Origin: Blastomussa wellsi
Lineage: Eukaryota > Cnidaria > Anthozoa > Scleractinia > Plerogyridae
DNA length: 64,000 nt
Reading direction: 5' to 3'
Assembly: GCA_947652115.1 (NCBI GenBank)
Contig: OX393573.1
Location: 8,994,520 to 9,058,519, forward strand
The notes beneath the pieces are model-generated. The model was not told the DNA's origin. It ran no database searches and saw only the letters and a program-made list of their open reading frames with translations. How positions within the stretch are numbered: position 1 is the stretch's first letter; every line of letters starts with the position of its first letter. Below, one piece after another: positions 57,636 to 64,000 of the stretch. The position numbers were made by a program, and so were the translations under genes.

Positions 57636-58558
57636 TTACAACTTGAGTTTTTTCTTTGCTTGCCTGATACGTCTTACGATGCGTTCTGTCGTACTTATCA
57701 TCTTAGCGTCCGCTGCCCACTTGCCTTGTAGATTCTTGGCACGAGAATAATCAATGTCGTGGTTTCTTGCAACCCGATCCAGACGATTGATGCCCTTCTC
57801 GCCTCATGCCAGTCTCTTTTTCAAATGAGTGCGAGGTCCCATGAACTGATATCCAGGCCAATGAAATTCCATTCCCGTTTTTCCCAGTAATTTCTGGATG
57901 TTGAATCCCCATCCTCGTCCGACTCTTCTTCTTCGTCGGTTTCGTCATACTCAGGCTCCAACGGGCGTCTCAGTTTCCTGCCTTTGTGCCAATCTTCCCA
58001 CTCGGGTGCCGGTGTCAATCGCTCAGCTTCTGTTTTTCTCTTCCTCTTGAACAGACCTGTCAGTTTTTCTTTGAAAGTCGATTTTCTCGATTCTGGTTCT
58101 TGTTCTGCGTGGGACGTGGACGGTGTGTCATGTTGTCGTTTGATCGTTTTCTTGCATGGAACTGATTTGGATCGCGTCGAGGATTCCTTTTTAACCACTA
58201 CGGCGGGTGTTGCTGCTGCTGCTGCTGCAGCTGTCGCCTTGTTGGCTTTGACTATTTGTTTTAGCATGTTTTCCAAAGGGGCGTTTAAGAGTACGTCGTC
58301 GTCTTCCTCGTCGTCGGGTGCACCGCGAACGGTCACGGGTTCTTGTCGGATGCTTCAACCTAGTTTACCCACTTCCTTGGTAATCGGTTTTGTTTTCTTC
58401 ACTGCTAGACCCGGAGGTAAGTGTTTCTCCAACGATTGTTTCTCGGCAGACAGTCGAGCCGCCTTGTTCAATAGTGCGCTCTGTGTCAACTTGCCTTTGT
58501 AGTGGTCCGTCAGTCGGTCGAACTTCGAGGATGGGATCATGAGTACTTCTCGCGTCAT
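57636..58558 (-). pseudogene. Polinton protein with C-terminal phospholipase A2-like domain, broken
   Basis: Starts MTREVLMIPSSKFDRL at 58558. An in-frame TGA (58355-58357) is followed by an acidic patch (DDEEDDD), an Ala run, a Lys/Arg-rich middle and a second acidic stretch (DETDEEEESDEDGD). After a frameshift near 57858 the last part reads a phospholipase A2-like domain: FMGPRTHLKKRL in the place of the Ca-binding Y-x-G-P-G loop, then GINRLDRVARNHDIDYS with the catalytic His-Asp pair, then a Lys-rich tail ending at TAA 57636-57638. A TGA also interrupts between loop and helix. PLA2-like domains of this kind are known from parvovirus VP1 and from adintovirus/Polinton proteins, where they help membrane passage; the family assignment is from memory. 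Part of the same-direction gene chain. Confidence 0.75.
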
Positions 58559-58598
58559 CGTTGATGGTACTGAAAAACGGATCGATGTGGAGCGTGCT

Positions 58599-58856
58599 TC
58601 AAAGTCCTCTTACGCGGTCGGCACACTCCTCGCACGTTTTTCCATCGGGTGTGTTGGCCTTTGCTATTCTACAGTCGGGACACAAACGTTCGTCTGCGTA
58701 CTTCCAGGAGCTATGATCTTGACGTAGATCGTGGTAGGCTTTATACCATCTTTCTCTGTTTTCTTCCACACGTTCCAAACGTTCTCGTAGCTCTCTTGTT
58801 ACCGACACCAGGTAGGCCACGCGTTGCTTCCACCGTTTTAACCGCTCTTGCAGTGA
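58599..58856 (-). CDS. Coiled-coil protein with C-terminal zinc-ribbon-like Cys motif
   Basis: An 85-residue frame starting MSLQERLKRW. Residues 1-50 are Arg/Glu/Leu-rich and probably coiled coil; the end has LCPDCRIA ... TCEECADR, two C-x-x-C pairs that could bind one zinc ion. It overlaps the stop of the preceding gene by 19 bp, the compact layout typical of viral elements. A start at 58889 is possible but would overlap more of the upstream gene. Intact; family not recognised. Confidence 0.6.
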   Translation of the reverse strand, partial: SLQERLKRWKQRVAYLVSVTRELRERLERVEENRERWYKAYHDLRQDHSSWKYADERLCPDCRIAKANTPDGKTCEECADRVRGL

Positions 58857-59164
58857 CATGCTTTGAAGACGTTGCGTAGACCGTTCCAAAACCCGCTGCC
58901 TTGTTGCTTCAACAGTTGATCGCGTCGTCGTTTGACCGAGTGTTTGCGTTTGGCCAGTTCGCGTAGTTTGCTTTTATGAGGTCGTAACTTCTGTATCGCC
59001 TGTTTGCTCACCGGGATGTTTCGCGTTAGCAGATTCAATACCATTTCGCTGATGGCGTTGATCTGATCGGTATTGGCATGCATCAACATGTCTTGTCGCC
59101 TGTACCGGTCCGCCTCGTTCAGGATGGACGCCAGGAAACGTTTCTCCTTACGTAACAGTCTCAT
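58838..59164 (-). CDS. Small basic helical protein typical of Polinton/adintovirus elements (left-arm copy)
   Basis: 108 residues, starting MRLLRKEKRFLA. The middle (INAISEMVLNLL ... IPVSKQAIQKLRPHKSKLREL) followed by KRKHSVKRRRDQLLKQQG matches a pattern I know from many Polinton-like sequences: a helical part, then K-x-L-R-x-L-A-x-K-x-x-S-x-K-x-K-K and Q-Q-G. The high Lys/Arg content suggests DNA binding or virion core packaging, as inferred for related elements. The start codon overlaps the stop of the gene before it (ATGA). A truncated copy lies in the right arm at 62700-62890. Confidence 0.7.
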   Translation of the reverse strand: MRLLRKEKRFLASILNEADRYRRQDMLMHANTDQINAISEMVLNLLTRNIPVSKQAIQKLRPHKSKLRELAKRKHSVKRRRDQLLKQQGSGFWNGLRNVFKACHCKSG

Positions 59165-59349
59165 CGTCTCCTCCGTATATAATGGTGTTCGTTGTCTTTT
59201 ACTCCTTTTGCTGCTTGACCCGCTAGTTTTAAAGCCAACAAAAACATCGACGCACCTTCGGCAATCTTGTCCACCAAACGCGGTCTTCGTCTAGCCAAAG
59301 CACCACCTCGTTGTCGTCTTCTGCGTCGTGTCTTAGTCCTCCTTTTCAT
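59161..59349 (-). CDS. Arg-rich small protein, core-peptide-like (left-arm copy)
   Basis: 62 residues: MKRRTKTRRRRRQRGG, then a hydrophobic stretch (ASMFLLALKLAG) and a basic end (YIRRRR). An Arg-rich head plus a short hydrophobic segment recalls condensing core peptides of adenovirus-like elements; that is inference. Compared with the right arm this copy lacks 9 bp in the hydrophobic stretch, in frame. It overlaps both neighbours by ATGA. Confidence 0.6.
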   Translation of the reverse strand: MKRRTKTRRRRRQRGGALARRRPRLVDKIAEGASMFLLALKLAGQAAKGVKDNEHHYIRRRR

Positions 59350-59596
59350 CCCGCAAAGCCTTTTTCAATGCGCGAGATGACTTTTGCTTGTTTCTTGGCT
59401 GTAGAACTCAATTGTGACCGCCAGGGGGCTTTTCGTTTTGTTCTTCTTCTTCTTTCTAACGCTTCCAATCCTTTTTTCGCACCGTACCCTGCGGCTCCGG
59501 AGAGAGCACCCGCTGCTATGGCCTTTCCTCCGGCAACCAAAGCTGGAATGAGTGCGGCCAGGAGAAAGAGTCGTCCTTTTGTCGTCCCCCCTTCAT
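59346..59596 (-). pseudogene. Gly/Ala-rich basic protein, frameshifted (left-arm copy)
   Basis: The ATG at 59596 opens MKGGRQK, but the hydrophobic and Gly/Ala part (LFLLAALIPALVAGG, AAGALSGAAGYG) lies in another frame after an A-run one base short. Then KKGLEALERRRR and a basic tail follow. The right arm has the same A-run lesion and 31 bp more near the start. The combination of a hydrophobic helix, Gly/Ala loop and basic tail recurs in Polinton small proteins. Confidence 0.6.
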
Positions 59597-59611
59597 TACT
59601 GAAACTAATTC

Positions 59612-60137
59612 TTACACCGTCGTGCTCTCAATTTTATCCACGTGATCGTAACGAAATGTTTTTTCGTAGTCTCGCATGCACTTGTCGGACAAGGGCGGTG
59701 TGAAATCGGTGATGGTGTCGTCCAAGGTTTGCATCTTGATCAAGAATCCGTCCAACTCGTCCATGGGAAGACCTCGTGCGTAGGTTCTCAACTCGATTAA
59801 CGTCTTATCGTAGGTGGTGTAGGCAAAACGACACGTCGACTTTGAACGAAAACTTTTTGAAATCGTTTCATCCCTTGACCACGGTACCTGCCGCCGACAC
59901 ACAAGCGACCAGGATACTGTTTCCCAACACGGAACCCACGACAATCCCTGCTGCCACTACGATTAAAGCCCACGCGTTCAAACAACCGTGACACCACTTG
60001 AAATGGTAAAACATCTGACGATGACACCACCATTGACGATGGTAAAACGCAAAGAGTCCGTCCAACTTGTACAATAATTTGTGGTCCAAGGGGCACTTGG
60101 CATGGGTCCCGTTCAAGAGAGACACCTGTCGTTCCAT
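59612..60137 (-). pseudogene. Membrane-type Polinton protein, broken (left-arm copy)
   Basis: Starts MERQVSLLNG at 60137. The N-terminal half has GTHAKCPLDHKLLYKLDG and a Trp/His/Cys-rich part (FYHFKWCHGCLNAW), then a strongly hydrophobic segment (ALIVVAAGIVVGSVL) likely to span a membrane. A TGA stands where the following Trp codon is expected, and two bases are missing further on. After these the frame continues with RFAYTTYDKTLIELRTYARG and DELDGFLIKMQTLDDTITDF. The same two lesions occur in the right-arm copy. I know this family only as a multicopy anthozoan Polinton protein of unknown role. Confidence 0.65.
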
Positions 60138-60150
60138 CTCAATCGCTCAC

Positions 60151-60309
60151 TCACGTAGAACTGCGTCGCATGCTCGGTCTGCCTCCGTCTTTGTAGGTCG
60201 TGGTGATGGTGTTGGTGGTCGTGATACCAGCGATGCGTCGTCCAGCTGCCGATTGACCTTGATCGTTTAACAACATTTGCAATTGTCGCTGCAATTCGTC
60301 TTGATTCAT
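60151..60309 (-). CDS. Small Thr-rich protein with ITTTNTITTTYKDGG motif (left-arm copy)
   Basis: 52 residues starting MNQDELQRQLQMLL and ending GGRPSMRRSST. The right arm encodes the same C-terminal part (61550-61668) but there it is attached to a longer Pro-rich N-terminus. The frame here is open, but the gene is probably truncated: upstream sequence on this strand is homologous to the Pro-rich gene only as far as about 60398, where the inversion junction lies. Confidence 0.5.
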   Translation of the reverse strand: MNQDELQRQLQMLLNDQGQSAAGRRIAGITTTNTITTTYKDGGRPSMRRSST

Positions 60310-60377
60310 TCTCGTCGGTCTTTGAGGGCTGCTGCTGCTGGTGCTACTTCTGCTACTCGAGAGAAGACGGCTGCAAG

Positions 60378-60955
60378 GGCTCTTGTGTGGGACCGTCGGG
60401 CCGCGGTAAGATGGTCTTCACTTCCAAACTCTTGACGGAAAACGCCGACTTGTTCGGGTGGTCTCCCAAGGTCGTACGATACTGTTACTGTGCGTGGCAG
60501 GACAAATTCGAGGAAATGCAGCGAAAAGGCATCAAATTCCACTAAGGCATTCCAGACACGAACGATTTGAAAAAGTGGTTTCTGAAAGGAGGCGTACTGG
60601 TTATGGACGATTTGATGGACGAAGGAGGCAGCGACAAACGAGTGCTCGATCTATTCACCAAACACTCTCATCATCAAAACATCACGGCAAGTACGCCAAG
60701 AGCATTTCCAGAAACGCGCATTACGTGGTAGCGGTCAAGAACCCTAGTGACCAATTGGGATTTCGAAACCTGGTGCTTCAAGCGTTTCCAAATAAGTGGA
60801 AAGACGTGCATGACAGGTACAGACGAGTGACGGACCGTCCTTTCGGTTACACGGTCTTGGACTTGCATCCTGCCAGTATCGATGATCGACGACTCCTCAG
60901 TCACTTGTTAAAAGACGAAGGATATGTGCGATGTTATCAGTTTGTGAAAACGTGA
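60378..60955 (+). pseudogene. Polinton packaging ATPase (FtsK/HerA type), broken
   Basis: Plus-strand frame from about 60378 reads GPSGRGKM, a Walker A loop with Met where Ser/Thr is expected, then ENADLFGWSP and CYCAWQDKFEEMQ. A TAA follows at 60543, then in the same frame GGVLVMDDLMDEGG (Walker B) and LDLFTKHSHHQNIT. About ten codons seem deleted there, and another frame continues GKYAKSISRNAHYVV, LQAFPNKW and DRPFGYTVLDLHP, ending at 60955. The Walker motifs, Ser-Arg-Asn and D-L-H-P segments identify the virion DNA-packaging ATPase of Polintons and relatives. It would pump DNA into capsids if intact. Confidence 0.8.
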
Positions 60956-61022
60956 TGCAGCTACGCGACATTTCGTGGTGCAGGTTTGATTCGTGCACCG
61001 ATGCAGGTGACACTTGAGAAAG

Positions 61023-61184
61023 ATGAAGCCCGACGACATGGATCGCGATGCGATGACACGATTGGAGACGACGTGTAAGACGTGGGAGGACGTGGACGAT
61101 CTAGTCCGAGCATATAACGAGACTTACTTCAGAGAATTGATTCAATGGTTACGCGGTGAGAAGTCCTTACAGACGTCCGACTGA
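61023..61184 (+). CDS. 53-residue acidic Polinton protein, unrecognised
   Basis: Starts MKPDDMDRDAMTRLETTC and ends in a helical stretch (DDLVRAYNETYFRELIQWL) and KSLQTSD. It begins 68 bp after the ATPase stop and its end overlaps the Pro-rich frame that follows, as in the rest of the chain. Intact frame; no known motif. Confidence 0.45.
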   Translation: MKPDDMDRDAMTRLETTCKTWEDVDDLVRAYNETYFRELIQWLRGEKSLQTSD

Positions 61185-61668
61185 GGATGCTTTACCTTCG
61201 GTGGGAGTGGGCAGATCTCGGGACGAACCGTCGATGGGAGACCTCATTAACATGGCGTTAACCATGTCACCTTTGGGCCCTCATCCCATCAACACCCTTC
61301 GATTTGGATCGACTGGATCGTAAACAGCTGCAAGCCATGGACGACATGTAAGACCAGGACATCATGGCTGCCTTGAGTCCCGCACACGTGGACGAGATGA
61401 TGCAAAACGCCTACGGCACGCCTGGCGTAGGTTCTCCACCCACACCCGTTTTCTCCACTCCTTCTCCTTCAGGAGTGGGAACGCCCAGCAGACCGACGGT
61501 CCAACACAAGAGCCCTCGCAGGCGTCTTCCAACAAGTTGCAAATGGTGTTAAACGATCAAGGTCAATCGGCAGCTGGACGACGCATCGCTGGTATCACGA
61601 CCACCAACACCATCACCACGACCTACAAAGACGGAGGCAGACCGAGCGTGCGACGCAGTTCTACGTGA
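61154..61668 (+). pseudogene. Pro/Ser-rich Polinton protein ending ITTTNTITTTYKDGG, broken
   Basis: Fragments in three frames follow one another: SPYRRPTEDALPSVGVGRSR and GDLINMALTMSPLGPHP, then FDLDRLDRKQLQAMDDM with a TAA after it, then MAALSPAHVDEMM and a GTPGVGSPPTPVFSTPSPSG stretch, then after another shift EPSQASSNKLQM and the Thr-rich end. The stop is at 61666-61668, 13 bp before the next gene. Low-complexity Pro/Ser composition suggests a disordered structural protein. Function unknown. Confidence 0.5.
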
Positions 61669-61681
61669 GTGAGCGATTGAG

Positions 61682-62192
61682 ATGGAACGACAGGTGTCTC
61701 TCTTGAACGGGACCCATGCCAAGTGCCCCTTGGACCACAAATTATTGTACAAGTTGGACGGACTCTTTGCGTTTTACCATCATCAATGGTGGTGTCATCC
61801 TCAGATGTTTTACCATTTCAAGTGGTGTCACGGTTGTTTGAACGCGTGGGCTTTAATCGTAGTGGCAGCAGGGATCGTCGTGGGTTCCGTGTTGGGAAAC
61901 AGTATCCTGGTCGCTTGTGTGTCGGCGGCAGGTACCGTGGTCAAGGGATGAAACGATTTCAAAAAGTTTTCGTTCAAAGTCGACGTGTCGTTTTGCCTAC
62001 ACCACCTACGATAAGACGTTAATCGAGTTGAGAACCTACGCACGAGGTCTTCCCATGGACGAGTTGGACGGATTCTTGATCAAGATGCAAACCTTGGACG
62101 ACACCATCACCGATTTCACACCGCCCTTGTCCGACAAGTGCATGCGAGACTACGAAAAAACATTTCGTTACGACCACGTGGATAAAAATTGA
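61682..62192 (+). pseudogene. Membrane-type Polinton protein, broken (right-arm copy)
   Basis: The same protein as at 59612-60137, with the shared TGA after GTVVKG (61949-61951) and the shared two-base loss in GTCGACGTGTCG. It differs from the left copy at a few residues (for example YHHQWWCHPQ here, YHRQWWCHRQ there) and has one extra A before its final stop. Confidence 0.65.
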
Positions 62193-62223
62193 GAGCACGA
62201 CGGTGTAAGAATTAGTTTCAGTA

Positions 62224-62504
62224 ATGAAGGGGGCACGAGCAGGTCGTGGTAGAAGAATGCGAAAGAGACAAAAGGACGACTCTTTCTCCTGGCGGCACTC
62301 ATTCCAGCTTTGGTTGCCGGAGGAAAGGCCATAGCAGCGGGTGCTCTGTCCGGAGCCGCAGGGTACGGTGCGAAAAAAGGATTGGAAGCGTTAGAAAGAA
62401 GAAGAAGAAGAAAACGAAAAGCCCCCTGGCGGTCACAATTGAGTTCTACAGCCAAGAAACAAGCAAAAGTCATCTCGCGCATTGAAAAAGGCTTTGCGGG
62501 ATGA
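62224..62504 (+). pseudogene. Gly/Ala-rich basic protein, frameshifted (right-arm copy)
   Basis: The start region is fuller than in the left arm: MKGARAGRGRRMRKRQK, followed by the shared A-run frameshift and then the hydrophobic, Gly/Ala-rich and basic segments to the TGA at 62502-62504, which overlaps the next ATG. Confidence 0.6.
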
Positions 62505-62703
62505 AAAGGAGGACTAAGACACGACGCAGAAGACGACAACGAGGTGGTGCTTTGGCTAGACGAAGACCGCGTTTGGTGGACAAGATTGCCGAAGGTGCAT
62601 CGATGTTTTTGTTGGCTTCGCTTCGTTGGCTGTAAAACTAGCGGGTCAAGCAGCAAAAGGAGTAAAAGACAACGAACACCATTATATACGGAGGAGACGA
62701 TGA
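62501..62703 (+). pseudogene. Arg-rich small protein, frameshifted (right-arm copy)
   Basis: MKRRTKTRRRRRQRGG and LARRRPRLVDKIAEGASMF match the left copy, but a CTTCG duplication in the hydrophobic stretch shifts the frame into a stop. The left copy instead has an in-frame deletion at the same place. Confidence 0.6.
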
Positions 62704-62890
62704 GACTGTTACGTAAGGAGAAACGTTTCCTGGCGTCCACCCTGAACGAGGCGGACCGGTACAGGCGACAAGACATGTTGATGCATGCCAATACCGATCA
62801 GATCAACGCTGTCAGCGAAATGGTATTGAATCTGCTAAAGCAAAACATCCCGGTGAGCAAACAGGCGATACAGAAGTTACGACCTCATAA
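62700..62890 (+). pseudogene. Small basic helical protein, truncated by retrotransposon (right-arm copy)
   Basis: It starts MRLLRKEKRFLASTL and is open for 64 codons until the BEL/Pao LTR. It has several substitutions from the left copy (Thr for Ile in the start region, NLLKQN for NLLTRN). The basic C-terminal half is missing and presumably lies on the far side of the insertion. Confidence 0.7.
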
Positions 62891-62891
62891 A

Positions 62892-63096
62892 TGTGGAAAA
62901 TGTTTTCTGTGACACCAAATTACTCACTAAGGTCACCAAAACTCACATTTAATGTTGACACTTTCCCTCGCTTTTTTACAACCAACGAAGAACGTCACCG
63001 ATACGTTTTTTGCACATGGTAATCTGAATAAGGCGAGGCCGCCAAGTCACACTCGCCCTGAACTTGTCACGCAATACAGACAAAATATTCCCAACA
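62892..63096 (-). mobile_element. BEL/Pao 3' LTR
   Basis: On the minus strand the LTR starts TGTTGGGAATATT, directly after a polypurine tract (AATGGGGGGAGGG, 63097-63109), and ends CCACA at 62892. The TGT...ACA ends, the 205-bp length and the position right after the coding region fit a 3' LTR. ATAAA at 62887-62891 would be the 5-bp target copy; its partner is outside the window. Confidence 0.7.
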
Positions 63097-63127
63097 CCCT
63101 CCCCCCATTTAAGTGTCTATAAACAGC

Positions 63128-64000
63128 TTAAATGTCATCTTGTTGAGTAATGTTCCTAATCCAATCCCTAGCAATCTGTTTGGACACTCTGCTTGGTTGT
63201 ACTCTTGGGACAAATGGTTCTGCTTCTGGGTTCGGTTTCCAGTGTGGATCTTCTCCTCCGATCTCTAGGTCACATACGAGTTGTAAAGGTCGCTCCACCA
63301 CATAACCGTTCCCTTGCTTCACCTTCAAACCACGCACTATGCCATCCTTGCCGGAAATTTTGCTTACCACTCGCCCAAGCTTCCATAGAGCCTTATCCTT
63401 CGTATCGCCTTTCAGCAACACTACCGCTCCTATGTTTGGGGTTTTGTCAACGTTCCCTGTGGACCGCTGTTGTTTCTCATCAAGGGCGTGGACGTACTCT
63501 TTCATAAACCTCCTTCGAAGTTGTTCTTTACTTTTCTGCAAGAACCTCATCCGCTTAGTCACATCCTCTTCTCCAATCTTCTCAAGATCTTCTTCTAGAA
63601 TAGGTGTCGGTTTACCTCTCAGCAAGGTGTTTGGGGTGAGCACTGGCTGCTCAAACTCTTCCCCTTGATAAAGCAGTGGTCTGTTGTTCATGGAAGTTTC
63701 AACGTCCAGCAATACTTCTTCTAGCTCCGGGTAGGACAGAAATCTTCTGCCAACCACTTTTGAAAGGCCTCCCTTCATGATACCAACCAGTCGCTCAAAA
63801 AAGCCTCCCCACCATGGGGCACGGGCCAAATTAAACTTCCACTTAATGTTCAATGCTCCTAAGTAGTTAGCCACGCCATGGTCTTTCTTCAGGGTGGAAA
63901 GCCATCTTCCCGTGGCCACAAATGTTTTCCCGTTGTCGCTTACTATGGTCTGAGGGCATCCTCTTCTGGCAACGAACTCCTTCAGGGCTCTTTGAAACTC
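63128..64000 (-). CDS. BEL/Pao retrotransposon polyprotein, integrase and C-terminal DUF5641-type region (partial)
   Basis: Minus-strand frame open from the window edge to TAA at 63128-63130. It begins inside the integrase core: RGCPQTIVSDNGKTF with the second catalytic Asp, then APWWGGFFERLVGIMK with the catalytic Glu, ETSMNNRPL and LTPNTLLRG. The last 100 residues carry GAVVLLKGDTKDKALWKLG, GKDGIVRGLKVKQG and ERPLQLVCDLEI, the DUF5641 pattern that ends BEL/Pao polyproteins. The frame is intact, unlike the Polinton it sits in, so the insertion is younger. The element reads leftward; RT, protease and the 5' LTR lie outside. Confidence 0.9.
   Translation of the reverse strand, partial: EFQRALKEFVARRGCPQTIVSDNGKTFVATGRWLSTLKKDHGVANYLGALNIKWKFNLARAPWWGGFFERLVGIMKGGLSKVVGRRFLSYPELEEVLLDVETSMNNRPLLYQGEEFEQPVLTPNTLLRGKPTPILEEDLEKIGEEDVTKRMRFLQKSKEQLRRRFMKEYVHALDEKQQRSTGNVDKTPNIGAVVLLKGDTKDKALWKLGRVVSKISGKDGIVRGLKVKQGNGYVVERPLQLVCDLEIGGEDPHWKPNPEAEPFVPRVQPSRVSKQIARDWIRNITQQDDI

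Larger units (their letters stand above)
58970..60398 (-). repeat. Polinton inverted duplication, left arm
   Basis: Reverse complement of 61490-62890, about 97-98% identical by eye outside indels. Differences include 31 bp missing near 59585, a 9-bp deletion in the Arg-rich gene, and about 85 bp (CAG-rich) present here and missing in the right arm. The left arm continues without break into the PLA2-like gene. Confidence 0.9.
61490..62890 (+). repeat. Polinton inverted duplication, right arm
   Basis: Mirror of 58970-60398. The coordinate sum of matching points is 121819 in the inner part and about 121850-121864 further out, the change being due to indels. The arm stops exactly at the retrotransposon LTR (CCTCATAAA then TGTGG), while the left-arm sequence continues with AGCAAACTACGCG. 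Confidence 0.9.

Noticed and set aside
60067..60270. 67-codon frame repeated at 61549-61752 on the opposite strand
   Set aside because: It is the antisense of the Thr-rich and membrane-type genes in both arms; its repetition only reflects the inverted duplication.

Overview
The window comes from an animal genome, and the gene content fits an anthozoan cnidarian (a stony coral or sea anemone). The evidence is GT-AG introns, a bifunctional pseudouridine glycosidase/kinase gene, an intronless rhodopsin-type GPCR, a tRNA-derived SINE, Penelope-like fragments carrying hammerhead-ribozyme-like sequences, a BEL/Pao retrotransposon, a Crypton-type recombinase relic and a decayed Polinton/Maverick (adintovirus-like) element. 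No prokaryotic gene organisation is visible. The taxon is an inference from content; no database was searched.

Region 1 (about 1-42.3 kb) is mostly one host gene on the plus strand. Thirteen exons between 3603 and 42282 encode most of a pseudouridine-5'-phosphate glycosidase (PsuG) domain followed by a PfkB-family (PsuK-like) kinase domain; the 5' exons lie outside the window. Pseudouridine kinase phosphorylates free pseudouridine and the glycosidase splits pseudouridine 5'-phosphate into uracil and ribose 5-phosphate, so the fused product would run both steps of pseudouridine salvage. The introns hold foldback elements and MITEs, Crypton and LINE-like relics, a Ty3/Gypsy relic (34.8-37.3 kb), a SINE (41.6-41.9 kb) and, in the 18.5-kb sixth visible intron, a 14-kb minisatellite (about 15.94-29.93 kb). 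The minisatellite has a 45-bp unit, 718-bp and 4406-bp higher-order repeats, and a Penelope-like fragment inserted in it.

Region 2 (42.3-52.6 kb) is transposon-rich spacer around an intact single-exon GPCR on the minus strand (47596-48681). It also has a MULE-like MITE with 9-bp target duplications, a 1.8-kb pyrimidine-rich minisatellite (49.76-51.56 kb), and a Penelope-like GIY-YIG tail with a ribozyme-like hairpin between inverted repeats (51.73-52.19 kb).

Region 3 (52.7-62.9 kb) is a decayed Polinton/Maverick. On the minus strand it has a protein-primed-type family B DNA polymerase, a protein with a phospholipase A2-like domain, and a chain of small, overlapping, mostly basic or membrane-type genes. 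About 1.4 kb of that chain is repeated in inverted orientation (about 58.97-60.40 and 61.49-62.89 kb) around a spacer with a broken packaging ATPase. The two arms share at least three disabling lesions, so the inverted duplication followed inactivation. The right arm is cut by a BEL/Pao retrotransposon (LTR 62892-63096, integrase and DUF5641-type region to the window end), so the Polinton probably resumes beyond the window. Integrase, protease and major/minor capsid genes of the Polinton are not in view.
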